Shown piece after piece: positions 19,151 to 27,672 of a stretch of DNA of 50,888 bases. The DNA is from an uncultured Gammaproteobacteria bacterium (GTDB lineage: Bacteria; Pseudomonadota; Gammaproteobacteria; Ga0077536). Each line of letters opens with the position of its first letter. Position 1 is the stretch's first letter. The stretch is from positions 1 through 50,888 of the forward strand of contig CALKCL010000003.1 in NCBI GenBank assembly GCA_938082545.1, written 5' to 3'. A program made the position numbers and the translations under genes. The notes under the pieces were generated by a model. The model was not told where the DNA came from. It saw only the letters and a list, made by a program, of their open reading frames with translations, and made no database searches.

Positions 19151-20587
19151 ATGGATATGATTTCCATGAGAGCGGTTGTCGAGAAAATCTGTGATGGGAG
19201 AATCCTTGTAATAGGGGACGTGCTTTTAGATCGCTATTTTTCTGGAACAACGGCGCGAATCTCTCCAGAGGCTCCTGTCCCGATCGTTAGAGTTGACAAC
19301 ACGATTGAGCGGATTGGAGGAGCCGGAAACGTAGCCGCTAATGCGGCTGCGTTGGGAGCTTCAGTAACCCTAGTAGGACAAGTCGGAGACGATGCTGACG
19401 GGGCGCAAATAGAAAAAGTTTCTCTCAGCCTGGGAATTGAGTGTGGGCTTGTTAAAAGCGCTGGTTATTCGACAATAGTTAAGACACGAGTAGTGAGTCA
19501 GGGTCAACAGATGCTGCGGATTGATTTCGAGCAATTACCCGGCAGAGGTGAAAGTAATAAAGTTCATGCTGAATTTGCTAGCCATTTGCAAAACTGCGAT
19601 GTGGTGGTGATATCAGACTATGGAAAAGGCAGTGTTGGTGAAGTTGAAAAACTCATTAACGAGGCTAGAGCTTTGGGTCGATTCGTCATCGCAGATCCTA
19701 AAGGTGTCGAGTTCTCAAAATACCGAGGCGTAGATTTGTTGACCCCGAACTTGAAAGAGTTCGAAGCTGTGGTTGGAGATTGTAGCTCCGATGAGGTACT
19801 TATAGCCAAAGCTAGGAGTATGTTGAATGAATTGGCTATTGCTGCGATTTTAGTTACGAAAGGACCTTTAGGTATGGTCCTTGTTGAAGACAATAGCCAC
19901 CTAACAGTAGCTGCCGAGGCCAAAGAAGTATTCGATGTCACCGGTGCTGGGGACACCGTCTGTGGGGTGCTGGCCGCTTTTATAAGTGCAGGTTCAAATA
20001 TTAGTAATGCTGTTGCCTACGCTAATAAAGCTGCCGGTATTGTTGTGGGTCGTTTTGGTGCAGCTACGTTAACATTAGAGGAAATCAGAAAATTCGATAT
20101 CCCATCAGAAGCGAAAACCGGAATATTAGAGCTAGCTGAACTGAAAAATATTCTAGACGACTCAAAAGCCAAGGGTGACACCATAGTGATGACCAACGGC
20201 TGTTTCGATATTGTGCATAGAGGCCATGTCGGATACCTTTCAGACGCAAAAAAATTAGGCGACCGATTAATTGTTGCCGTAAATAGTAACTTGTCGGTGT
20301 CTCGGTTAAAAGGCCCAAATCGGCCTGTAAATGATCTTGAAGCCAGAATGGAAGTTCTTGCCGCTCTTAAATCAGTTGACTGGGTGGTGTCTTTTTCTGA
20401 AGATACTCCAGAAGCATTAATCGCAGAAATTCTACCTGATGTGCTGGTTAAAGGTGGAGATTATGTTGCCACGGAAATTGCTGGTTCGGAGCACGTGATT
20501 GCCGCGGGTGGGAAAGTAGAAGTGTTGGGTTTTCACGAAGGTTTTTCTTCTACTGATATTTTAAATAAATTAGGTGAAGACGCATGA
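19151..20587 (+). CDS. hldE: Bifunctional D-glycero-beta-D-manno-heptose-7-phosphate kinase / heptose 1-phosphate adenylyltransferase
   Basis: Two steps in ADP-heptose synthesis for the LPS inner core. The N-terminal PfkB-type kinase shows VIGDVLLDRYFSG, ISPEAPVPIV, GGAGNVAANAAALGA and FDVTGAGDTVCG with the catalytic Asp. The C-terminal nucleotidyltransferase shows TNGCFDIVHRGHVGYL and VAVNSN. About 478 residues as in E. coli. Start is uncertain: GTG at 19136 and ATGs at 19151, 19157 and 19166 are all in frame; 19151 is chosen for its distance from AGGGTGG. Its stop overlaps hldD by four bases. Confidence 0.95.
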   Translation: MDMISMRAVVEKICDGRILVIGDVLLDRYFSGTTARISPEAPVPIVRVDNTIERIGGAGNVAANAAALGASVTLVGQVGDDADGAQIEKVSLSLGIECGLVKSAGYSTIVKTRVVSQGQQMLRIDFEQLPGRGESNKVHAEFASHLQNCDVVVISDYGKGSVGEVEKLINEARALGRFVIADPKGVEFSKYRGVDLLTPNLKEFEAVVGDCSSDEVLIAKARSMLNELAIAAILVTKGPLGMVLVEDNSHLTVAAEAKEVFDVTGAGDTVCGVLAAFISAGSNISNAVAYANKAAGIVVGRFGAATLTLEEIRKFDIPSEAKTGILELAELKNILDDSKAKGDTIVMTNGCFDIVHRGHVGYLSDAKKLGDRLIVAVNSNLSVSRLKGPNRPVNDLEARMEVLAALKSVDWVVSFSEDTPEALIAEILPDVLVKGGDYVATEIAGSEHVIAAGGKVEVLGFHEGFSSTDILNKLGEDA

Positions 20588-21564
20588 TTTTAGTGACTGG
20601 CGGGGCAGGCTTTATCGGTAGTAATCTCGTTGCCGAATTAAATCGAAGGGGCTTGTTTGACATAATGGTGGTCGACAACCTTACAGATGGTCGGAAAGCT
20701 TTGAACTTGGCTAAATGTTGTATAGCGGACTATGAAGATAAAGACAGTTTTTTTAGCGAGATTGAAAACTTTATGAATCCCAAAACGAGTTATCACGGCA
20801 AGTTAGGCCGTATCTCTCAAGTATTTCATCTGGGCGCTTGTTCTCGCACAACGGAGTGGAACGGAAAGTACATGATGGATACTAATTACCGAGCGTCGCG
20901 GTTGCTCCTGGAATTCTGCGAAAAAATTCAAATTCCGTTGGTTTATGCGTCCAGCGCATCAGTTTACGGTTCTGGCTCAGGCAGCGATGTGAACATCGCT
21001 GCCAATGAGAGCCCCTTGAATGTTTATGGGTACTCAAAACTAGCTTTTGACCAGCATGTACGTCAAAGACAAAAGCAAACAACAGAAAAATCCTCAACTG
21101 TAATCGGACTGAGGTATTTCAATGTGTATGGACCGAATGAGAATCATAAAAACACTATGGCAAGTGTTATTTACCACCTAAATCAGCAGCTTTCTGTTAG
21201 CGATAAAATCAAGTTGTTTTCTGGCTCTCACGGCTATGCGGCTGGAGAGCAATGCCGAGATTTTGTGCATGTTCATGACGTGGTGGACGTAAGTATTTGG
21301 GCCGGAGAGCAGTCACCTTTAGCATCAGGTATTTACAACTGTGGTACGGGTGTCGCAGAGACTTTTAATGCGGTTGCCAATGCGGTTGTTGAATTTCACG
21401 AAAGAGGTAAAATCGAGTATATCCCGTTCCCTTCTGAGTTGCTGTCCGCTTATCAAGCAAATACAAAAGCGAATATCGCCAGCCTCCGTAATATTGGCTA
21501 TAGTAAGGATTTCAAGGGAATGAAAAGCGGGGTTAAGGAGTATTTGACCTGGCTAAATCTTTGA
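20584..21564 (+). CDS. hldD: ADP-L-glycero-D-manno-heptose-6-epimerase
   Basis: Last step of ADP-heptose synthesis. An extended SDR enzyme of 326 residues: MILVTGGAGFIGSNL for NADP binding, the substrate loop IADYEDKDSFF, HLGACSRTTEWNG, and catalytic YGYSK. ATGA overlap with hldE and a similar overlap with waaA make a tight three-gene LPS operon. Confidence 0.95.
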   Translation: MILVTGGAGFIGSNLVAELNRRGLFDIMVVDNLTDGRKALNLAKCCIADYEDKDSFFSEIENFMNPKTSYHGKLGRISQVFHLGACSRTTEWNGKYMMDTNYRASRLLLEFCEKIQIPLVYASSASVYGSGSGSDVNIAANESPLNVYGYSKLAFDQHVRQRQKQTTEKSSTVIGLRYFNVYGPNENHKNTMASVIYHLNQQLSVSDKIKLFSGSHGYAAGEQCRDFVHVHDVVDVSIWAGEQSPLASGIYNCGTGVAETFNAVANAVVEFHERGKIEYIPFPSELLSAYQANTKANIASLRNIGYSKDFKGMKSGVKEYLTWLNL

Positions 21565-22826
21565 GATTTTTTTACACGGTTGTGACCAGCGGGCTTGCTC
21601 CGTTTTTGTTGCTGAGGTGGCTGTGGCGTAATAAATCAAAGCATGGTTTATGGGAAGGCTGTAAACAGAAGTTAGGTTTCCCCCCGTTCAGCCTTAACAA
21701 CTCCAACCCTATCTGGGTTCACGCCGTGTCAGTTGGTGAAGTGAAAGCTGTATCGCCCTTGGTGAAAAAAATTCTTAAAGAGTATCCGCTGAGGACTATT
21801 CTTGTCACGACTACAACGGTTACAGGTGCGGAAATTGCTTACTTGGAGTTTGGCGAGCGCGTTTCATATTTGTATTTCCCAATTGATTTGCCCTCAGTGT
21901 TGGCGCGTTTCATAAGCCGTGTAAGCCCGAAAGTATTAATCTTGGTAGAAACAGAACTGTGGCCTAATCTGTTAAAGCTCTGCGGTGATGAAGAAATCCC
22001 TACTGTGATCGTAAACGGTCGAATGTCTCCAAACTCTTACTGGAATTATCGGAAAGCAAAAGCAATTACTGCACCTGCTTTCGAATCATTATCTATGGTG
22101 TTGGCTCAAACGGAAGAATACGCTCAGTGGTACGAAAAACTAGGTGTGAAACTCACGAGCATTAGCGTTGTTGGAAATTTGAAGTTCGATCTAGTCGCAG
22201 GAGAACAGAGCACTTCTCAATCTACAGAATTAAAAGAACGTCTAGGCTTGGTATCAAAAAAAATTATGTGTTTTGGGAGTTTTCGGGAGGGGGAAGAATC
22301 ATTCATCATAGAAAGCATGCTGCAGCTTAGAATGACGTTTCCAGAGCTAATCTTTATTTTGGCGCCGAGACATCCAGAACGAATTCCAGTCATCAGCAAG
22401 CTTGTTAGATCATCAGGTTTTTCAGTGAGTTCTCAAACTACTGTTAAGCCTGCAGAAAAATTCGAGATTCTTTTAGTCGATACACTTGGTCATTTGTTGT
22501 CTTTTTATGCTGTTTCCGATGTAGCTTTTGTTGGTGGAAGCATACTGTCTTACGGAGGACAGAACGTGTTGGAGCCAATAGCGTTAGGAGTTCCTCTGAT
22601 CACAGGAACTTCTACCTTTAATTTTAGTGATATTTGTGACAAACTTTTGGCGAATAATGCTTTGGTGAAAGTCTCGAATCCTTCTGAACTAACAAGTTCT
22701 GCCGGAAGTTTGTTAGCTAACCATGAATTAGCTCTAAGGCAAAGTATAAGGGCAACTCAGGTGATGGAGAGCCACCAAGGAGCAACAAAATTGACTTTAG
22801 CAGCCCTTAAGCCATATCTCATGTGA
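21561..22826 (+). CDS. waaA: 3-deoxy-D-manno-octulosonic acid (Kdo) transferase
   Basis: Adds Kdo to lipid IVA at the inner membrane. The 421 residues carry an N-terminal membrane anchor, WVHAVSVGEVKAVSPLV with the conserved Glu, ETELWPNLL, VNGRMSPNSYWNY and the C-terminal nucleotide-sugar site DVAFVGGSILSYGGQNVLEP. GT-B fold, family 30. TTG start overlapping the hldD stop. The number of Kdo residues transferred cannot be read from the sequence. Confidence 0.94.
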   Translation: MRFFYTVVTSGLAPFLLLRWLWRNKSKHGLWEGCKQKLGFPPFSLNNSNPIWVHAVSVGEVKAVSPLVKKILKEYPLRTILVTTTTVTGAEIAYLEFGERVSYLYFPIDLPSVLARFISRVSPKVLILVETELWPNLLKLCGDEEIPTVIVNGRMSPNSYWNYRKAKAITAPAFESLSMVLAQTEEYAQWYEKLGVKLTSISVVGNLKFDLVAGEQSTSQSTELKERLGLVSKKIMCFGSFREGEESFIIESMLQLRMTFPELIFILAPRHPERIPVISKLVRSSGFSVSSQTTVKPAEKFEILLVDTLGHLLSFYAVSDVAFVGGSILSYGGQNVLEPIALGVPLITGTSTFNFSDICDKLLANNALVKVSNPSELTSSAGSLLANHELALRQSIRATQVMESHQGATKLTLAALKPYLM

Positions 22827-22840
22827 GACACACTCAGGCG

Positions 22841-24175
22841 CTATTTTAGCCAAGCTTCTATAGAAATCAGATCTTCAGGAGATAAAACTCCCACAGCTTT
22901 TTTCAATTTTAACGTTTCTAATAGATAGTCATAACGTGCTCGAGCATAATCTTTTTTTGACTCCGAGAGAACGCGCTCTGCTTCAACAACGTCTACTGCG
23001 GTTCGGGTACCAACATCGAAGCCGCCCGTCGTTGATCTTAGTGAGGCATCCGATGACACCACGGCTTGTTTCAAAGCTTGGACGGCTCCAATCTGAGAGA
23101 CGATACCTAAATAAGCTTGGCGTGTTTTCCTGTTAACTGCCCTGTGCGTGGACTCTAAAATGGCAAGTTTGGCCGCATGTCTATGGCGTGCTTCTTTGGT
23201 TAAAGACATCGTCATCCCGCCTTCAAAGAGAGGGACATTCACTTCGATGCCGACATCACTTTTGTGTATTTTACTTGCACCGAAACGTCCACCTTGACGA
23301 CCGTATCCATGACCGCCGACGAGATCTATCGTAGGCAAGCTCCGGGACGCTTGCTTGTAGACCTCTTTTTGGGCTATCTGTGCGTCGAGATTAGCTGCTT
23401 TTATTTCTAGACTTTTTTCTAACGCCGCCTCAGTCCACTCTTCTATGGCTGGCGGGTTTGGAAAATTTAGGGGTATTTCCTCTGTTAACACAGGAAGTTT
23501 ATTAGGATAACTCTTCGTAATTTCTCTGAGCATCTCTCCAGCATTGTCAATCGACTGCTTTGCTTTGATTAGACTAGCTAATGATCTGTCGTACCCAGCT
23601 TTTGCTTCTTCAACGTCTGTTCTGGGAATTAGACCTACTGTGAATCTCTTCTGAGCTTGTCGAAGTTGTCCAAGCAAAGATTTGTTTTGGGTTTGTTGGA
23701 AAACCAAGTTGTCTTGGGATGCAAGGACTTCAAAATATGCTTCTGAAAGCCTTAGAATTAATTCTTGGTGCGCGATCACAACTTCGAGTTGAGCCTGTTG
23801 CACCCTTCTATCGGCTTGAGAAAGAGCTAGAAATCTATCTTGGTGGTAAATTGGTTGTGTAAAAGAAATACTATAATTTCTTGAATTGTACTTAGTAACC
23901 CCATTCGCACCAAATCCAGTCGTTGAGATATCGTCACGCACTCGGTTAGTCCCCGCATTAAACTTTATTGTAGGGAAAAATATCTGCGATTTAGCTTGTG
24001 GCACGCCTTCTGCTTTAGCTAAGGCAAGGAATTGGGCTTCCTTATATAAAGGGTCTTCTAGCTCGGCGAGGGCCAATAGTGACCTTAGATCATTATCAGA
24101 TGCTTGAATACTAGGTGCCTGCAGCAATGCTAGTAATACAAGAGCATTTATCACGCACATTATAGACTTTGCCAT
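22841..24175 (-). CDS. tolC: TolC family outer membrane efflux/secretion channel
   Basis: Trimeric outer membrane channel for RND/ABC efflux and type I secretion. From the chosen ATG the protein begins with a signal (SIMCVINALVLLALLQAPSIQA) and continues as two OEP repeats with long helices, for example VAHQELILRLSEAYFEVLASQD and the end RYDYLLETLKLKKAVGVLSPEDL. A TTG 69 bases upstream would add 23 residues ahead of the signal and is rejected; AGAG lies eight bases before the ATG. Last gene of a minus-strand cluster, convergent with waaA. Confidence 0.92.
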   Translation of the reverse strand: MAKSIMCVINALVLLALLQAPSIQASDNDLRSLLALAELEDPLYKEAQFLALAKAEGVPQAKSQIFFPTIKFNAGTNRVRDDISTTGFGANGVTKYNSRNYSISFTQPIYHQDRFLALSQADRRVQQAQLEVVIAHQELILRLSEAYFEVLASQDNLVFQQTQNKSLLGQLRQAQKRFTVGLIPRTDVEEAKAGYDRSLASLIKAKQSIDNAGEMLREITKSYPNKLPVLTEEIPLNFPNPPAIEEWTEAALEKSLEIKAANLDAQIAQKEVYKQASRSLPTIDLVGGHGYGRQGGRFGASKIHKSDVGIEVNVPLFEGGMTMSLTKEARHRHAAKLAILESTHRAVNRKTRQAYLGIVSQIGAVQALKQAVVSSDASLRSTTGGFDVGTRTAVDVVEAERVLSESKKDYARARYDYLLETLKLKKAVGVLSPEDLISIEAWLK

Positions 24176-24268
24176 AGCTTTACTCTTTTGATATTTCTGG
24201 CTAACCAGCCAGATTGGTATGAAATACCCTGGAAAAAACCTCAACGAATTTACATCCGGTCTGTAAAA

Positions 24269-24922
24269 TTAAAACTGAAATTCCCTTTTTTCCTCGGCTC
24301 CAATAAGTGGAGTTATCGTAGTTTCAAACAAATCTTCTGAAATCCAAGTTTCTTTGTCGTAACGAGTTACCAAGATAGCTTGCATTGCGGGTGAAACTCC
24401 CAATACGACAAATAGCCTCCCTCCAATGGCAAGTAATTCTTCGAGTTCTGGTCGGCGCTCAACACAGGAGCCTGAAATCATAATTGCATCGTAGGGAGCA
24501 TTGGCGATGGAACCGTCAATGCCGTCACAGGCACGGACAGTGCAGTTATCGAAACCATCACTCGCAAGCTTCTCTGCCGCGCTTGTGGCTAACTCAGCAT
24601 TAATCTCAAGCGAGTCGACTTTATGCGCAAGAGAACTGAGTAAGGCTGCCATAAATCCGCTACCTGTGCCTATTTCAAGGACTCTGTCCGCAGACTCGAT
24701 TTTCAAAGCCTGTAGCGCACGAGCTTCAATTTTTGGCGACATCATGTGCTGACCAAAGCCGATTTCGATTTCAGTGTCAGCGAATGCTAAGCTTTGGAAG
24801 TTTTGCGGAACGTAGTTTTCTCTATTTACTCTTGCGCAAACGTCGAGAACAGTCGCGTCTAATACGTCCCAAGTTCTGATTTGTTGCTCTACCATGTTGA
24901 ATCTAGCGCGCTCAATACTCAT
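24269..24922 (-). CDS. Protein-L-isoaspartate O-methyltransferase family protein upstream of tolC
   Basis: A 217-residue SAM-dependent methyltransferase of the PCMT family. MSIERARFNMVEQQIRTWDVLD is the expected start of the tolC-linked subgroup. FGQHMMSPKIEARALQAL and the SAM loop VLEIGTGSGFMAALLS follow. True Pcm repairs isoaspartyl residues; this shorter subgroup next to tolC may act on another substrate. The start at 24922 drops six residues from a longer TTG-initiated frame. Confidence 0.85.
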   Translation of the reverse strand: MSIERARFNMVEQQIRTWDVLDATVLDVCARVNRENYVPQNFQSLAFADTEIEIGFGQHMMSPKIEARALQALKIESADRVLEIGTGSGFMAALLSSLAHKVDSLEINAELATSAAEKLASDGFDNCTVRACDGIDGSIANAPYDAIMISGSCVERRPELEELLAIGGRLFVVLGVSPAMQAILVTRYDKETWISEDLFETTITPLIGAEEKREFQF

Positions 24923-25016
24923 AAGTAAGTTTTGTCTCAATCCGTATGTTTAACAATTGTCTAATAAACCTTGGGTTAGTATAACGCGACCTAGACCAAG
25001 TCTGCTACATGGGGAT

Positions 25017-26021
25017 TTAATCCACTAGAGATAAGGCCGACAAGACCGTTTCTAGGCTTGCCGATTTCTGCCCGGAGTTGACGCTTAAATAGCGTCTCCA
25101 CGCTTTCGCGTTTGGTTGGCCTTGATATAGGTTAATCAAATGATTAATCATTGTTTTAAATTGAAAACCTTCAGACATTCGATTATCTACATAATCAAGA
25201 TACTTCAAGACAACATCTTTACGTTGCAGGTTGGCAAGATTAGTATCTTGGTCAAAGATTATGGTTTCAAACTGAGCGAGGTCAAAAGGATTATTGTAGG
25301 CATGCCTGCCAATCATGACGCCGTCAACGCGCTGTAAATGCTCTGAGAGCTGAGAAACCGAATTTACCCCACCGTTGATGACCACGGTACACATCGGAAA
25401 ATCTTTCTTGAGGCGATAGACCCAGTCGTAATTCAAAGGGGGTATTTCCCTGTTTTCTTTCGGACTTAAACCTCCTAAAAGAGCTTTTCTCGCGTGTATA
25501 TGGAAAACACGGCAGCCGCTTTCGACGGCTTGTGCTATGAACGAGTGAAAATAGGTATAACTATATAAGTCGTCAACTCCCAATCGTGTTTTCACACTTA
25601 CCCTAATATCTGGTGGCAATTCGCGGTACAATGTAGCCACGCAATTGGCAACAAGCTCCGGCTGCTTCATCATTGCGGCGCCAAAGGCTCCTGATTGCAC
25701 TCTATCACTAGGACAGCCACAGTTAAGGTTGATCTCCTTAAACCCTGCCTGCACGGCTAACAGAGCGCTTTGTACAATGCTCTCAGGATCTGCTCCACCG
25801 AGCTGCAGAGCGAGAGGTAGCTCTTGCTTTGAATGGCCTAAGAAGCGTGCGCGATCTCCATGAATTATTGCATTCGGGGTAATCATTTCTGTATACAGGC
25901 GCATTTTCGGAGCAATTATGCTGATGAGATAGCGAAAATGGCGATCCGTTTTCTTCATCATTGGAGCTAGGCAGAACTTCCATTCATTAGGACTCTTAAC
26001 TGGGGTGGTTTTCGAGTTCAT
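25017..26021 (-). CDS. dusA: tRNA-dihydrouridine(20/20a) synthase DusA
   Basis: FMN-dependent reduction of U20/U20a in tRNA. The 334 residues show LAPMMKKTDRHFRYL, ALQLGGADPESI, NLNCGCPSDRVQ with catalytic Cys103, SVKTRLGVDD, and the DusA-specific HARKALLGGLSPKENREIPPL. ATGA overlap with mutH indicates coupling. Confidence 0.95.
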   Translation of the reverse strand: MNSKTTPVKSPNEWKFCLAPMMKKTDRHFRYLISIIAPKMRLYTEMITPNAIIHGDRARFLGHSKQELPLALQLGGADPESIVQSALLAVQAGFKEINLNCGCPSDRVQSGAFGAAMMKQPELVANCVATLYRELPPDIRVSVKTRLGVDDLYSYTYFHSFIAQAVESGCRVFHIHARKALLGGLSPKENREIPPLNYDWVYRLKKDFPMCTVVINGGVNSVSQLSEHLQRVDGVMIGRHAYNNPFDLAQFETIIFDQDTNLANLQRKDVVLKYLDYVDNRMSEGFQFKTMINHLINLYQGQPNAKAWRRYLSVNSGQKSASLETVLSALSLVD

Positions 26022-26686
26022 TCGAACGCCGATTCCAAAATTTTTGCGGTAAACGTGGACCTTAAATAGAAGCCTCTAGGCAGGTTTCGGCTAGAGTTGC
26101 CATAACAATTTACGGAGGGCGCTAGTGCTTTGCCGTTAGCCGCTTTGGGACGCACTTGAAGGTATTTGCCCTGATGTGCTGACAGCAAACTGAAATTTCC
26201 CATAGACAGTAATTCCATGTGTTCCTCCCAATCTCTTTGTAGAAAGATTGCATCGCTATCGGATGGAGTCCAGAAAAAAGGAGTGCCTACTCGCCTATCA
26301 GAGATGGCGATATTTTTATCAGCTTCAAAAGGCACCCACAAAACTCGTTTTAGTTTTCGATAAACTAATGATGTGAGCCATGATGAACCCACTAGAGAAC
26401 TCAATGTAATACTACAAATATGTGTGGACTCCGCTGGCTTACCGCTCAAATTGATTGGTAGGGTCTTTAGCTCGACTCCTATTTCTGGAAAATCTGGCTC
26501 GGGTCGTGCTCCGGCTGTAGCACCCAAATACATCTCAATAAGTTTTCCGATAGCCCCTTTATGTCGCAGAAGATCTTTTGGCAGTGGTTGCCCTATGGCT
26601 GAAGCTATGTCGTTGAGACGAGCCCCTGCCATCGTAGTTGCTCTGGCAGCTAAGTCATTTTCTGAAAGTAGGCCACTAGGAAACAA
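26018..26686 (-). CDS. mutH: DNA mismatch repair endonuclease MutH
   Basis: Nicks the unmethylated strand at hemimethylated GATC under MutS/MutL control. The 222 residues show the catalytic D-E-K arrangement in PEPDFPEIGVELKTLP (Asp65, Glu72, Lys74), HKGAIGKLIEMYLGA, KRVLWVPFEADKN and LQVRPKAANGKAL. MutH is confined to Dam-methylating gammaproteobacteria, so dam should exist elsewhere. TTG start. Lies 17 bases after map. Confidence 0.95.
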   Translation of the reverse strand: MFPSGLLSENDLAARATTMAGARLNDIASAIGQPLPKDLLRHKGAIGKLIEMYLGATAGARPEPDFPEIGVELKTLPINLSGKPAESTHICSITLSSLVGSSWLTSLVYRKLKRVLWVPFEADKNIAISDRRVGTPFFWTPSDSDAIFLQRDWEEHMELLSMGNFSLLSAHQGKYLQVRPKAANGKALAPSVNCYGNSSRNLPRGFYLRSTFTAKILESAFE

Positions 26687-26703
26687 TTGATCTTTAATAT
26701 CCG

Positions 26704-27471
26704 CTAATTAGGGGTTAATTTTTCTTCTGTTCTCAAGGTTAGGATCTCATGTCCATCATCCGTTACCAATATTGTATGCTCCCATTGAGCTGAAAGGCTC
26801 CTGTCTTTGGTTATAACTGTCCACTTGTCAGGCAGAAGCTTAACTTGGTGCTTCCCAAGGTTAAGCATCGGTTCAATGGTAAAGATCATCCCAGCCTCCA
26901 ATACTAACCCTGTTTTTTCCTTCCCGTAATGCAAAATCTGGGGTGCTTCGTGAAATTCTTTCCCAATTCCATGGCCACAATAGTCTCTGACAATACCGTA
27001 GTTAAGGCCTTCGGCATGCTTTTGAATGGCATGGCCGATATCTCCAAGCTGTGCCCCTGGCTTCACACAATTGATTCCTATTCGCATACTTTCGTAAGCA
27101 GCTACCGACAGGCGATTAGCTTTGATGGAAACTTTACCCAGGTTGAACATTTTACTTGTGTCACCATGGTAGCCATCTTTAATGACGGTGATATCGATAT
27201 TAATTATGTCACCCTCTTTCAAGATTTTTTCACCGGGAATCCCATGACAGACGACATGATTCACTGAAGTACAAATAGATTTCGGAAAACCTTTGTAATT
27301 TAGTGGTGCGGGAATAGCCTTTTGCGTGTCCACGATATATGCATGACAAATAGTGTCGAGCTCCAGGGTGGTTATGCCTGGCACTACATGCTCTTCGATC
27401 ATCTCAAGGACCTCAGCGGCTAGTTTTCCAGCCACGCGCATCTTTTTAATCTCTTCGAGTGTCTTTATCAT
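26704..27471 (-). CDS. map: Type I methionine aminopeptidase
   Basis: Removes the initiator Met after deformylation. The 255 residues show the metal ligands in NIDITVIKDGYHGDTSKMF, HGIGKEFHEAPQI, FTIEPMLNLG and SAQWEHTILVTDDG. Divergent from rpsB, as in E. coli. It heads a minus-strand cluster with mutH and dusA, an unusual neighbour set. Confidence 0.97.
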   Translation of the reverse strand: MIKTLEEIKKMRVAGKLAAEVLEMIEEHVVPGITTLELDTICHAYIVDTQKAIPAPLNYKGFPKSICTSVNHVVCHGIPGEKILKEGDIINIDITVIKDGYHGDTSKMFNLGKVSIKANRLSVAAYESMRIGINCVKPGAQLGDIGHAIQKHAEGLNYGIVRDYCGHGIGKEFHEAPQILHYGKEKTGLVLEAGMIFTIEPMLNLGKHQVKLLPDKWTVITKDRSLSAQWEHTILVTDDGHEILTLRTEEKLTPN

Positions 27472-27502
27472 CTGTTATATCCCGATCCTATATGACTACA
27501 CA

Positions 27503-27532
27503 TTGTTGAGGGGTTGCATTCTATGGTATAAA
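27503..27532 (+). promoter_or_regulatory. Candidate rpsB promoter
   Basis: TTGTTG, an 18-base spacer and TATAAA, followed by a GC-rich discriminator (GCGGCAG) such as growth-rate-controlled ribosomal promoters often have. It would give a leader of about 130 bases before rpsB. Confidence 0.45.
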
Positions 27533-27594
27533 GCGGCAGCCCATTGGGCAAATTGTAACTTTAAATTAATTCTCACACGAGCCTAAACTGGTGC

Positions 27595-27660
27595 TAGGGT
27601 GTCCTTCTGCAAGAATACGCAATGGGATTGGTGACCGGGGAGCGTGGAGGCAGAACCCTA
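27595..27660 (+). promoter_or_regulatory. rpsB leader structure, candidate S2 autoregulation site
   Basis: TAGGG (27595-27599) pairs with CCCTA (27656-27660) and TTCTGC (27605-27610) with GCAGAA (27650-27655), leaving a five-base bulge on the 5' side and enclosing an inner ACGC/GCGT pairing (27617-27620 with 27642-27645). The closing stem abuts the AGGAG ribosome site of rpsB. S2 represses rpsB-tsf through the rpsB 5' region in E. coli and related bacteria, so this is the expected place. Confidence 0.55.
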
Positions 27661-27672
27661 AGGAGAGAAGTC

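Noticed and set aside
27622-27672. Longer N-terminus for ribosomal protein S2
   Set aside because: The extra codons fall inside the leader stem, and the inner ATG has the AGGAG site and the canonical S2 start.
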